Positions 19,250 to 28,679 of a DNA stretch of 64,000 bases are shown here, piece by piece. Location of the stretch: contig NZ_CP020538.1 of NCBI RefSeq assembly GCF_002080435.1, positions 1,979,501 to 2,043,500 of the forward strand. The letters are read 5' to 3'. Source of the DNA: Sphingobium herbicidovorans. Lineage in GTDB: Bacteria > Pseudomonadota > Alphaproteobacteria > Sphingomonadales > Sphingomonadaceae. The notes under the pieces are model-generated. The model worked only from the letters and a program-made list of their open reading frames with translations. It did not search any database and was not told the origin of the DNA. How positions within the stretch are numbered: position 1 is the stretch's first letter; each line of letters begins with the position of its first letter. A program made the translations under genes and the position numbers.

Positions 19250-19917
19250 GGCTTTTCCCCAATGATGTCGGCCAGGAATGGCGTCAGATGGTCGGTTTCG
19301 AAATCGATAAAATCTGGGTGATGCTCGTGATTGCCCGCTTCTGACCCGTTGTTCACCCAGATGGTGGACATGCCGATCGCCTTGGCGGGCTTCAGGTTGC
19401 GCGCCATATCCTCGAAAAAGGCGGCGCGCGTTGGATCGACGCCATGCACGCGGCACAGCTCCGCATAGCCTGACGGATCGGGCTTGGGCACATATTGGCA
19501 GGCATGGATGTCGTGGATCAGCTCGAACGCGCCCGCAAGGCCCAGCTTGTCCAGCACGCGCCCCGCATAAGCCGCATCGCCATTGGTGAAGATCAGCCGC
19601 CGCCCCGGCAGCGCGGCGATATGGGCATTGAGCGCCTCATCGACCTCCAGCCGGTCCATCGAGATATCATGGACATAGTCGAGGAATTCGCGCGGCTCGA
19701 TGTCATGATGGCGCATCAGCCCGGACAGCGTCGTCCCATGCTCCATGAAATAGCGTTTCTGCGTCTCTCGCGCGACATGCGGGTCGCAGCCCAGCAGGGC
19801 CTGGACGAACTCCCCCATCTTGACGTCGATCAGGGCGAACAGGTCCGCCTTCGCCGGGTACAGCGTATTGTCCAGATCGAAGATCCAGCAATCGACATGG
19901 GCAAGCTCTGCGCGCAT
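19246..19917 (-). CDS. HAD family pyrimidine 5'-nucleotidase-like phosphatase
   Basis: A 223-residue HAD hydrolase. Motif I is DLDNTLYP (nucleophile Asp), motif II FTNGD, motif III Lys in [10 protein letters not shown], motif [11 protein letters not shown]. The cap-domain pattern with [11 protein letters not shown] resembles the yeast Sdt1/Phm8 group of pyrimidine or nucleotide 5'-phosphatases; the substrate is inferred from that resemblance only. It is directly upstream of and overlapping dapD, a frequent arrangement in alphaproteobacteria. Confidence 0.88.
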   Translation of the reverse strand: MRAELAHVDCWIFDLDNTLYPAKADLFALIDVKMGEFVQALLGCDPHVARETQKRYFMEHGTTLSGLMRHHDIEPREFLDYVHDISMDRLEVDEALNAHIAALPGRRLIFTNGDAAYAGRVLDKLGLAGAFELIHDIHACQYVPKPDPSGYAELCRVHGVDPTRAAFFEDMARNLKPAKAIGMSTIWVNNGSEAGNHEHHPDFIDFETDHLTPFLADIIGEKP

Positions 19918-19998
19918 GGCCGCGCCCTAATAGCGTGCGACGAGTAGGGCAAGGGAATGCCTGCCAAGACTCTACCGCGAAGCGATCTAAATCTCCTT

Positions 19999-20061
19999 CT
20001 CTGCGTCCTCTGCGCCTCTGCGCGCAAAAATTGTTCGCGCAGAGGCGCAGAGGACGCAGAG
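19999..20061. repeat. Long perfect inverted repeat (GCAGAG type)
   Basis: Two 26-base arms (19999-20024 and 20036-20061) are exact reverse complements around an 11-base AT-rich spacer. Each arm is built from CTCTGCG/CCTCTGCG units. The same unit recurs at 40991-41271. It lies between the LOG-family gene and the HAD gene and would form a very stable hairpin in RNA. Confidence 0.9.
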
Positions 20062-20088
20062 ATTCATAAAGAGGCTGCACCGCTACGT

Positions 20089-20967
20089 TCAGCTACATCC
20101 AGGCGTCTCGATATCCTCATAAAAGGCCTGCACCGCCGCCCAGGCTTCCTCGGCCGTCTCGACCCAGGTCAGCAGGTTCAGGTCCGAAGGCGAAATCACG
20201 CCCTCATCGGCAAGCGCCTTGAAATCCACTACCCGGTTCCAGAATTCCCGCCCGAACAGCAGAACCGGAATGGGCTTCATCTTGCCCGTCTGGATCAGCG
20301 TCAGCAGCTCGAACATCTCGTCGAACGTGCCGAACCCGCCCGGAAACACCGCCAATGCGCGCGCGCGCAACAGGAAGTGCATCTTGCGCAGCGCGAAATA
20401 GTGGAACTGAAAGCTCAATTCCGGCGTCACGAAGCGGTTGGGCGCCTGTTCATGCGGCAGCACGATGTTCATGCCGATGGTCTGCGCGCCCACATCCGCC
20501 GCGCCGCGATTGGCCGCTTCCATGATCGATGGCCCGCCGCCGGAGCAGACGACGAAATGGCGGCATCCCGCTTCGTTTACCGGATATTGCGCCGCGATCC
20601 GGGCCAGCTTGCGCGCCTCTTCATAATAGCGCGCCTTTTTCGCCAGATTTTCGGCGACCCGCCGCTGCTCGGGCGTGGTGGCGGCGTCGATCCGCGCCTG
20701 CGCCTGCTCGGGCTCTGGAATGCGCGCCGATCCGTAAAAGACGAAGGTGGAATCGATCCGCGCCTCGTCCATCAGCAGCTGGGGTTTCAGCAACTCCAGC
20801 TGGAACCGCACGGGCCGCAGATCCTCGCGCAGCAGGAACTCTGTGTCCTGAAAGGCGAGGCGGTAAGCCGTGCTGCTCGTCTGCGGGGTGTCGACCGCCC
20901 TGCGGGCGTCGTCGGCTTCCTGCCGGGCGGGGCGGAATTTGCGTTCTTCGATTTCTTTTCTTGTCAT
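20089..20967 (-). CDS. LOG family protein (lysine-decarboxylase-like fold)
   Basis: A 292-residue Rossmann-type protein with the LOG signatures SGGGPSIMEAANRGA and VFPGGFGTFDEMFE. Characterised LOG members are nucleoside 5'-monophosphate phosphoribohydrolases that release a base. This copy is about 100 residues longer than the plant-type enzymes, with an extra N-terminal region (RKEIEERKFRPARQEADDAR). The ATG at 20967 is taken because the 12 upstream residues are not conserved-looking. A second, shorter LOG protein occurs in the carotenoid cluster at 46.9 kb. Confidence 0.85.
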   Translation of the reverse strand: MTRKEIEERKFRPARQEADDARRAVDTPQTSSTAYRLAFQDTEFLLREDLRPVRFQLELLKPQLLMDEARIDSTFVFYGSARIPEPEQAQARIDAATTPEQRRVAENLAKKARYYEEARKLARIAAQYPVNEAGCRHFVVCSGGGPSIMEAANRGAADVGAQTIGMNIVLPHEQAPNRFVTPELSFQFHYFALRKMHFLLRARALAVFPGGFGTFDEMFELLTLIQTGKMKPIPVLLFGREFWNRVVDFKALADEGVISPSDLNLLTWVETAEEAWAAVQAFYEDIETPGCS

Positions 20968-21009
20968 TACAGCCAACTTAGGGCGGGACGCGTCAAAACC
21001 CAAGGGCGC

Positions 21010-21705
21010 CTAGCGGCAAAAACCGCCAGACCCGCCCATGTCGAAATGAAAATGGTCGCGATGCGCGGCATTATAGTCAGGGCTCAGGACGGTTCGGAAC
21101 CGCTTGCACGCGCTGGCCCGAACGATCTCCAGGAACTGCCGGGTCTGGCGGTCGCCATTCCACCCCTGCTCGATCGTGATCCGCCGCCCGTCCGACAGGA
21201 CGAATGCGGATACGTCCACCGCATTGCTGAGCGCATGTTCGGACAGCTTGCCGCTGCCCGCGATCGGGCGGCAATTATAGGTGCCGAACGTCTCGATCTT
21301 CTCGATCTCCGCGCCCAGGATCAGCCGCGCCGCAGGCTGTACGCCATATCGCGTCCATGCCGCGAAGTTGGCCGCCAGATTGCATGTCATCGCCCCCAAA
21401 TTGGTCGCGGGCACGCCGATGTCGAGCAGCTTGACGCTGCCTCTCGCGCTGCATCCGCCGCCGAAATTCTGATCGGGCAGGGGGGTGAAGAGGACGGATT
21501 GCGATTGCAGCTTCACCAGGCATTGCCGCAATTCCATGGACGGCTGCGCAAAGGAACCCTTGTTTTTGATCGGCTTGGACGGGCGCTCCACCCGCCCGCG
21601 CGGCACCAGATCGCCGCCACAGGACGCCAGCGCGAAACTCAGCGCCAGCAAACCCGCCCGCCCCAAACCGCGCACCGCCACTTTTCCCCAAGCCCGCTCT
21701 TTCAT
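21010..21705 (-). CDS. Extensin-like C-terminal domain lipoprotein
   Basis: A 231-residue envelope protein. The start at 21705 gives a signal peptide with lipobox LASC (Cys about residue 28), so it is probably an outer-membrane or periplasmic lipoprotein. The rest matches the bacterial Extensin-like C-terminal domain (PF06904): conserved Cys pairs, [19 protein letters not shown] and [12 protein letters not shown], whose His/Asp pattern resembles zinc DD-peptidases of the M15 type. The peptidoglycan link is inference. It is divergent from serC. Confidence 0.85.
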   Translation of the reverse strand: MKERAWGKVAVRGLGRAGLLALSFALASCGGDLVPRGRVERPSKPIKNKGSFAQPSMELRQCLVKLQSQSVLFTPLPDQNFGGGCSARGSVKLLDIGVPATNLGAMTCNLAANFAAWTRYGVQPAARLILGAEIEKIETFGTYNCRPIAGSGKLSEHALSNAVDVSAFVLSDGRRITIEQGWNGDRQTRQFLEIVRASACKRFRTVLSPDYNAAHRDHFHFDMGGSGGFCR

Positions 21706-21779
21706 GATCAGCCATTTACCACGGCTCGCCGCTTTTTGGGTTAACGGGGGCAACGGTTCGTCGCATCCAGACATTCGGC

Positions 21780-21865
21780 TTGACTCTGGTCGAGCGATCT
21801 TTAGAGCGACCGCCGGGCCACGCGGTCCCAACGCCGCGCGTGCTCTCTGCAAGGAGAAGCATTAC
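21780..21865 (+). ncRNA. Candidate serC leader RNA element
   Basis: Two hairpins precede serC. GACCGC (21808-21813) pairs with GCGGTC (21822-21827). Then TGCT-CTC (21841-21847) can pair with GAG-A-AGCA around the AAGGAG ribosome site (21851-21856), with one bulge, so the site would be partly hidden. Position and layout match the alphaproteobacterial serC RNA motif known upstream of serC. A TTGACT at 21780 could be a -35 element. I have not aligned it to the Rfam model. Confidence 0.5.
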
Positions 21866-23029
21866 ATGACTGAAGTTACTGCCGCCGACGCCACTCTTGC
21901 GCCCATCGCGGCCAAGCCCGCTACCAAGCCGGCCCGCCCCTTCTTTTCTTCCGGTCCCTGCGCCAAGCCTCCGGGCTGGAGCGCCGCTGCGCTCGCTTGC
22001 GATTCGCTGGGCCGCTCGCACCGTTCGAAAATCGGCAAGAACCGCCTCGCTTACTGCATCGACCTGATGCGCGAGCTGCTGAACCTGCCCGACACCCATC
22101 GCATCGGCATCGTGCCCGGTTCCGACACCGGCGCTTTTGAAATGGCGATGTGGACTATGCTGGGCGCCCGCCCGGTGACGACGCTGGCCTGGGAAAGCTT
22201 CGGCGAAGGCTGGGTGACGGACGCCGCCAAGCAGCTGAAGCTCGATCCCACCGTCATTCGCGCCGACTATGGCCAGTTGCCCGACCTTTCCACCGTCGAT
22301 TTTTCGACCGACGTGCTGTTCACCTGGAACGGCACCACGTCGGGCGTGCGCGTGCCCAATGCGGACTGGATTCCGGCGGACCGCGAAGGGCTGACCTTCG
22401 CCGACGCCACCAGCGCGGTGTTCGCTTATCCGATCGATTGGGCCAAGATCGACGTCGCCACCTTCTCTTGGCAGAAGGTGCTGGGCGGAGAGGGCGGTCA
22501 TGGCGTGCTGATCCTCGGCCCGCGCGCCGTCGAACGGCTCGAAACCTACACCCCCGCCTGGCCGCTGCCCAAGGTGTTCCGCCTCGTGTCGAAGGGCAAG
22601 CTCGCCGAGGGCGTGTTCAAGGGCGAAACGATCAACACCCCCTCCATGCTGGCGGTCGAGGACGCGATCTTCGCGCTCGAATGGGGCAAGTCGGTCGGCG
22701 GCGCTCAGGGCCTTATCGCTCGCAGCAACGCCAACGCGGCGGCGCTCGACAAGCTGGTTCAGGAACGCGACTGGCTCGGCCATCTCGCCGCCGATCCGGC
22801 GACTCGCTCGACCACCAGCGTCTGCCTGACGGTCGAGGGCGCGGATGAAGCCTTTATCAAGAGCTTCGCGGCCCTGCTGGAAAAGGAAGGCGCTGCCTTT
22901 GACGTCGCTGGTTATCGCGACGCCCCGGCTGGCCTGCGCATCTGGTGCGGCGCAACCGTGGACACCGCCGATATCCAGGCGCTCGGTCCCTGGCTCGACT
23001 GGGCCTACGCCACCGCCAAGGCTGGCTGA
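21866..23029 (+). CDS. serC: Phosphoserine aminotransferase
   Basis: PLP enzyme of serine synthesis converting 3-phosphohydroxypyruvate and glutamate to phosphoserine. The 387-residue length fits the alphaproteobacterial form. The PLP lysine is in [15 protein letters not shown] (about residue 204). The start at 21866 has AAGGAG 9 bases upstream; the open frame continues further upstream but lies in the leader. It is followed by serA after 122 bases that hold a large palindrome, so serC and serA probably form one pathway operon. Confidence 0.96.
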   Translation: MTEVTAADATLAPIAAKPATKPARPFFSSGPCAKPPGWSAAALACDSLGRSHRSKIGKNRLAYCIDLMRELLNLPDTHRIGIVPGSDTGAFEMAMWTMLGARPVTTLAWESFGEGWVTDAAKQLKLDPTVIRADYGQLPDLSTVDFSTDVLFTWNGTTSGVRVPNADWIPADREGLTFADATSAVFAYPIDWAKIDVATFSWQKVLGGEGGHGVLILGPRAVERLETYTPAWPLPKVFRLVSKGKLAEGVFKGETINTPSMLAVEDAIFALEWGKSVGGAQGLIARSNANAAALDKLVQERDWLGHLAADPATRSTTSVCLTVEGADEAFIKSFAALLEKEGAAFDVAGYRDAPAGLRIWCGATVDTADIQALGPWLDWAYATAKAG

Positions 23030-23044
23030 CCCTTACCCCATTCA

Positions 23045-23131
23045 CGTCACCCCGGCCTCGAGCCGGGGTCCCGCTTCTTCTTTCGTCTGCCCGCTGAGAG
23101 AGCGGGACCCCGGGTCAAGCCCGGGGTGACG
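23045..23131. repeat. Intergenic palindrome (CCCGGGGTGAC type)
   Basis: Arms 23045-23075 and 23101-23131 are near-perfect reverse complements (31 bases each) around a 25-base spacer. The arm ends read CGTCACCCCGG and CCGGGGTGACG. This is a common dispersed repeat of alphaproteobacteria and sits between serC and serA. Confidence 0.85.
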
Positions 23132-23151
23132 GCAAAATCAGGACAAAATCC

Positions 23152-24732
23152 ATGCCCAAGGTACTTATTTCCGACAAAATGGACCCCCGCGCTGCAGCGA
23201 TCTTCCGTGATCGTGGCGTGGAAGTCGACGAAATCACCGGCAAGACCCCGGAAGAGCTAAAGGCGATCATCGGCCAATATGACGGCCTCGCCATCCGCAG
23301 CGCGACCAAGGTGACCAAGGAAATCCTGGACGCCGCGACCAATTTGAAGGTCATTGGCCGCGCTGGCATCGGCGTCGACAATGTCGACATTCCCGCCGCT
23401 TCGGCCAAGGGCGTGGTCGTTATGAACACTCCGTTCGGCAACTCCATCACCACCGCCGAACATGCCATCGCGCTGATGTTCGCGCTCGCCCGCCAGCTGC
23501 CCGAAGCCAACGCCCAGACCCAGCAGGGCCTGTGGCCCAAGAACGGCTTCATGGGCGTGGAAGTCACCGGCAAGACGCTGGGCCTGATCGGCGCGGGCAA
23601 TATCGGCTCGATCGTCGCCAGCCGCGCGCTCGGCCTGAAGATGAAGGTCGTCGCCTTCGATCCCTTCCTCACCCCTGAACGCGCTGTCGAAATGGGCGTG
23701 GAAAAGGCTGACCTGGACACGCTGCTGGCAAAGGCGGACTTCATCACGCTGCACACGCCGCTGACCGACCAGACCCGCAACATCCTGAGCAAGGAAAACC
23801 TCGCCAAGACCAAAAAGGGCGTGCGCATCATAAACTGCGCGCGTGGCGGTCTGGTCGATGAAGCCGCTCTCAAGGAAGCGATGGATTCGGGCCATGTCGC
23901 TGGCGCGGCGCTCGACGTGTTCGTGCAGGAACCGGCCAAGGAATCGCCGCTGTTCGGTACGCCGGGCTTCATCTGCACCCCGCATCTGGGCGCATCGACC
24001 GACGAAGCGCAGGTGAACGTCGCGCTTCAGGTCGCCGAACAGCTCAGCGACTATCTGCTCGACGGCGGCATCACCAATGCGCTGAACGTGCCGTCGCTGT
24101 CGGCGGAGGAAGCGCCCAAGCTCAAGCCCTACATGGCGCTGGCCGAGGAATTGGGCAGCCTGGTGGGTCAGCTTGAAGGCGACCATGTGCAGGGCGTCTC
24201 GGTAGAGGTCGAAGGCCATGCCGCCGAACTCAACCAGAAGCCGATCACCGCTGCGGTGCTCGCTGGCCTGATGCGCGTCTATTCGGACACGGTGAACATG
24301 GTCAACGCGCCCTTCCTGGCGAAGGAACGCGGCCTTGACGTGCGCGAAGTGCGTCACGACCGCGAAGGCGACTATCAGACGCTCGTCCGCGTCACGGTAA
24401 AGACCGAGAGCGGCGACAAGTCGGTGGCCGGCACGCTGTTCGGCCATGGCAGCCCGCGTCTGGTCGAACTGTTCGGCATCAAGGTCGAAGCCGACCTCGA
24501 AGGGCATATGCTCTACATCGTCAATCAGGACGCGCCCGGCTTCATCGGCCGCCTCGGCTCGACGCTGGGCGAAGCGAATGTCAACATCGGCACCTTCCAC
24601 CTCGGCCGCCGCAACCAGGGCGGCGAAGCCGTCCTGCTGCTCTCGGTCGATGGCGCCGTGAATGACGATGTGCTGAAAGCGATCTGCAACCTTGCGGGCG
24701 TCAAGACGGTGAAGCTTCTGAAGTTCGCGTAA
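23152..24732 (+). CDS. serA: D-3-phosphoglycerate dehydrogenase
   Basis: First enzyme of serine synthesis, NAD-dependent. The 526-residue long type has a substrate-binding domain with nucleotide domain (GLIGAGNIGSIVASRALG near residue 143), catalytic His in TPHLGASTDEAQ (about 279), an intervening ASB domain, and a C-terminal ACT domain (LYIVNQDAPGFIGRLGSTLG) that usually gives serine feedback control. It is the second gene of the serC-serA unit. Downstream lies a DUF559 cassette before hisZ. Confidence 0.97.
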   Translation: MPKVLISDKMDPRAAAIFRDRGVEVDEITGKTPEELKAIIGQYDGLAIRSATKVTKEILDAATNLKVIGRAGIGVDNVDIPAASAKGVVVMNTPFGNSITTAEHAIALMFALARQLPEANAQTQQGLWPKNGFMGVEVTGKTLGLIGAGNIGSIVASRALGLKMKVVAFDPFLTPERAVEMGVEKADLDTLLAKADFITLHTPLTDQTRNILSKENLAKTKKGVRIINCARGGLVDEAALKEAMDSGHVAGAALDVFVQEPAKESPLFGTPGFICTPHLGASTDEAQVNVALQVAEQLSDYLLDGGITNALNVPSLSAEEAPKLKPYMALAEELGSLVGQLEGDHVQGVSVEVEGHAAELNQKPITAAVLAGLMRVYSDTVNMVNAPFLAKERGLDVREVRHDREGDYQTLVRVTVKTESGDKSVAGTLFGHGSPRLVELFGIKVEADLEGHMLYIVNQDAPGFIGRLGSTLGEANVNIGTFHLGRRNQGGEAVLLLSVDGAVNDDVLKAICNLAGVKTVKLLKFA

Positions 24733-24742
24733 GGCCCTAAAA

Positions 24743-25170
24743 GCCCTCCCCCCACTGGGGGGAGGGTTTGGGAGAGGGGGAAGCAATCGTGCGCCTTGAT
24801 CCAAAGCTCAAGGAACGCGCGCGATCAATGCGCGCCAATCCCACCCCCGCCGAACAAAAACTCTGGCTCGCCCTCCGAGCCAATCGCTTCGAAAACCAGC
24901 AATTCACCCGTCAGTCGATCATCGCGCCTTATATCGTGGATTTCGCCTCCAAGGCCGCGAAACTCATCATAGAGATCGACGGGGATACACATTCCGCCAA
25001 AGATCGCTATGACGCGCGACGTACAGAGTTTCTGGAATCGCTAGGATATCGCGTGCTTCGTTTCGGCAACCCCGATGTGATGGGAAATATTGAGGGCATC
25101 TTGAGTGTGATAGCGCAGGCGTTGCGCCATTCCCCCTCTCCCCAGCCCTCCCCCCTAGGGGGGAGGGAGC
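24743..25170. mobile_element. Inverted-repeat cassette around DUF559 gene 1
   Basis: The left arm (24743-24784) and right arm (25129-25170) are imperfect reverse complements. In each arm an outer palindrome, CTCCCCCC...GGGGGGAG, is followed toward the gene by GGGAGAGGGGGAA (left) or its complement (right). The DUF559 gene fills the space between them. The left arm carries the gene's ribosome site; the right arm encodes its last residues and lies just before hisZ. The same arrangement occurs at 34962-35429. Calling it mobile is inference; no target duplication was found. Confidence 0.6.
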
Positions 25171-25178
25171 AGGACTGA
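24789..25178 (+). CDS. DUF559 (Vsr-like) endonuclease-fold protein 1
   Basis: A 129-residue protein with the DUF559 pattern [48 protein letters not shown] and LGYRVLRFGNPDVMGNI. The Asp in YIVDF and the Glu-x-Asp in IEIDGD correspond to a PD-(D/E)XK-type nuclease core related to very-short-patch repair endonuclease; activity is unproven. GTG at 24789, 8 bases after GAGAGGGGG, is preferred over TTG at 24768. The last 15 residues (SPSPQPSPLGGREQD) are encoded by the right palindromic arm. The stop overlaps the hisZ ATG (TGATG). Confidence 0.8.
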   Translation: MRLDPKLKERARSMRANPTPAEQKLWLALRANRFENQQFTRQSIIAPYIVDFASKAAKLIIEIDGDTHSAKDRYDARRTEFLESLGYRVLRFGNPDVMGNIEGILSVIAQALRHSPSPQPSPLGGREQD

Positions 25179-26307
25179 TGACCATGATCCCCCCCGGCCT
25201 CCTTCCCGAAGGGCTATCCGACCGCCTGCCGCCGCAGGCCGAAGCCTCCGCGCGTCTGGCGCGCCGCGTGCTCGATACGGTCGCGGCGCACGGCTATGAG
25301 CGCGTCATGCCGCCGCTCGCGGAATTTGAGGACACGCTGGTCGGCCGCCTCAAATCCATGCGCGCGCAGGATCTCGTCCGCGCCGTCGATCCGGTCTCGC
25401 AGCGCAGCCTTGCGCTCCGCCCCGACGTGACGGCGCAGGTGGGCCGCATAGCCGCCACCCGCCTTGCCAGCGCCCCGCGTCCGCTGCGCCTGTCCTATGC
25501 AGGCCCGGTTATCCGCCTGCGCGCGAACCAGCTGCGCCCCGAGCGGGAGCGTCTGCAGGTCGGCGCTGAACTGATCGGCAGCGACAGCACCGCGGCCGCC
25601 GTCGAAATCGTCAATGTCGCGATAGAGGCGCTGCAGGCTGCTGGCGTCACCGGCCTGACCATCGACTTCACGCTCCCCGACCTGATCGACAGTCTCGCCG
25701 CAGGGCCGCTTCCCTTGGCGCTATCCGAGATTGAGGCCGTCCGCGCCGAACTGGATGGCAAGGATGCCGGCGCGCTTGCCGCGATCAGCCCCGCCGCCGC
25801 GGCCTATCTCCCGCTGATGGAGGCGACCGGCCCCTTCCACCCCGCCATGGAAAAGCTGGAAGCGCTGAACGCCCAACTGGGCGGCGCGATCGACAGCCGA
25901 ATCGCAGGCCTGCGCGCCATCGCCAAGCCGATCGGCTGGGACATCACGCTGACGCTCGATCCCACCGAGCGGCACGGTTTTGAATATCAGAACTGGTTCG
26001 GCTTCTCGATCTTCGCGGATGGCTTCATCGGTGAAATCGGCCGGGGGGCAGCTACGCCATCACCCGCGCGGATGGTTCGGATGAACCCGCCATGGGCTTT
26101 TCCCTCTATCCCGACCCGCTGATCGACGCGGGCTTCGGCATGGAAAGCCCTCGCCGCCTGTTCCTGCCGCTTCACCATGACGAAAGTCGCGCCGCGCAAC
26201 TTCGCGGGGAAGGCTGGCACACCGTCGCCGCGCTCACGCCGCAGGAAAATGGCGAGGCGCTGCGCTGCACGCATTGGCTGGACGGCGACAGCCCACGCGC
26301 CTACTAG
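25178..26307 (+). pseudogene. hisZ: ATP phosphoribosyltransferase regulatory subunit, frameshifted
   Basis: HisZ is a catalytically dead HisRS-like protein that activates short HisG in the first step of histidine synthesis. The frame starting at 25178 matches HisZ through GFSIFADGFIGEIGRG and then goes out of frame. A second frame from about 26049 continues as SYAITRADGSDEPAMGFSLY to the TAG at 26305-26307. One extra G in the run 26043-26048 (six Gs seen, seven expected) would restore a 376-residue protein. Either this is a real mutation or an assembly/sequencing error in a homopolymer. Its first codon overlaps the DUF559 stop, and purA follows. Confidence 0.85.
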
Positions 26308-26438
26308 ACTTGACGCATAGGGGGGCGTGCGGCTAACGCGCGCCCCGCATCGGGCGAATGCGCCCATTGATCCCACCGGCATGCCGAGTCCCGTCGAAGG
26401 GCATGGCCGGTCCGCGCGGCGGGCGGAGGACTGTATCT

Positions 26439-27728
<1,290 letters not shown>

Positions 27729-27733
27729 TCGCG

Positions 27734-27916
27734 ATGGCCGGCGACCGCTTTGAGCGTCACAAGCAACCCTGGACTCAGGACGAGATCCAGAAGCTGCATA
27801 CGCTCGCCAAGAAGGGCATGGCGCTGAAAGCGATCGCCAAGGCGCTGACCCGCAGCGAGGAATCGGTGAAAACCCGCGCCAAGCAGGACGGGCTTTCCAT
27901 CGCCAAGCTGCGCTAG
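27734..27916 (+). CDS. Small SANT/Myb-like helix-turn-helix protein
   Basis: A 60-residue basic protein starting 5 bases after the purA stop. WTQDEIQKLHTLAKKGMALK followed by AIAKALTRSEESVKTRAKQ has the three-helix spacing of a SANT/Myb-like or resolvase-type HTH domain. No ribosome site is obvious and translation may be coupled to purA; a TTG at 27725 is an alternative start. Function unknown. Confidence 0.65.
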   Translation: MAGDRFERHKQPWTQDEIQKLHTLAKKGMALKAIAKALTRSEESVKTRAKQDGLSIAKLR

Positions 27917-27933
27917 AGCCTCATCCCCCATGC

Positions 27934-28011
27934 GTCATGCCAGCGCAAGCTGGCATCTCATGCCCGAAGCTGTGCCCTTTGACCTGAGATGCCAGCGTCC
28001 GCTGGCATGAC
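27934..28011. repeat. Paired palindromes (GCCAGC type)
   Basis: GTCATGCCAGC..GCTGGCATCTCA (27934-27960) and TGAGATGCCAGC..GCTGGCATGAC (27985-28011) are each palindromic and together form an inverted pair with a 24-base spacer. A single related unit is at 36761-36787. Confidence 0.85.
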
Positions 28012-28079
28012 CGACTAGCGGGGGCTGGACGCCTGCCCTTCCCGATGCGACAATCCTTTGAACAGCAAGGGAGCCTGCC

Positions 28080-28649
28080 ATGTCCCTCGACATACTCATC
28101 CTCTACGGCTCCTATCGCCGGGGCCGCATGGGCATCCGCCTTGCGGACTATCTCGTCACTGGCCTCAAGAATCTTGGTCACAAGGCCGAACTGGTCGATG
28201 CGATGGCGGTCGATCTGCCCATGCTCGACCAGCGTTACAGCGACTATTCGCCCGGAGAAGCGCCCGCCGCTATGGCCGCGCTGGCCGAACGCCTGACCGC
28301 CGCGGACGCCTTCGTCTTTGTCGCGGGCGAATATAATCGCGGGGTGCAGCCGGGCCTTAAAAATCTGGTCGATCATTATCTCAAGGAGTTCGACCGCCGC
28401 CCTGCCGCCATCGCCAGCTATTCGGCGGGCCGCTATGCCGGGGTGAACAGCCAAGCCAGCTGGACGGTGACGCTTTCCGCCATGGGCATGACCGTCGTTC
28501 CAGAGCGGCTGAGCGTCGGCCAGATCGGCCAGACGCTGGACGAACAGGGCAGGCCGCAGGGTGATGGTGGCGCGGCGCTCGATCGGGGCTTTGCGGGTTT
28601 TGCCAAAAACCTCATCTGGTGGGCGGAAGCGGCCAAGGCGGCGCGCTGA
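28080..28649 (+). CDS. NAD(P)H-dependent FMN reductase-like protein
   Basis: A 189-residue flavodoxin-like protein. ILYGSYRRGRMGIRLADYL is the FMN-phosphate loop and FVAGEYNRGVQPGLKNLVDH is the strongly conserved family motif around the flavin ring. Relatives reduce FMN, quinones or azo dyes with NAD(P)H; the substrate here is not evident. GGGAG precedes the ATG by 7 bases. It stands alone, between a repeat and a convergent symporter gene. Confidence 0.88.
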   Translation: MSLDILILYGSYRRGRMGIRLADYLVTGLKNLGHKAELVDAMAVDLPMLDQRYSDYSPGEAPAAMAALAERLTAADAFVFVAGEYNRGVQPGLKNLVDHYLKEFDRRPAAIASYSAGRYAGVNSQASWTVTLSAMGMTVVPERLSVGQIGQTLDEQGRPQGDGGAALDRGFAGFAKNLIWWAEAAKAAR

Positions 28650-28679
28650 TCCCCGCCGCATGCGAAGGGGCAGGGGGCC

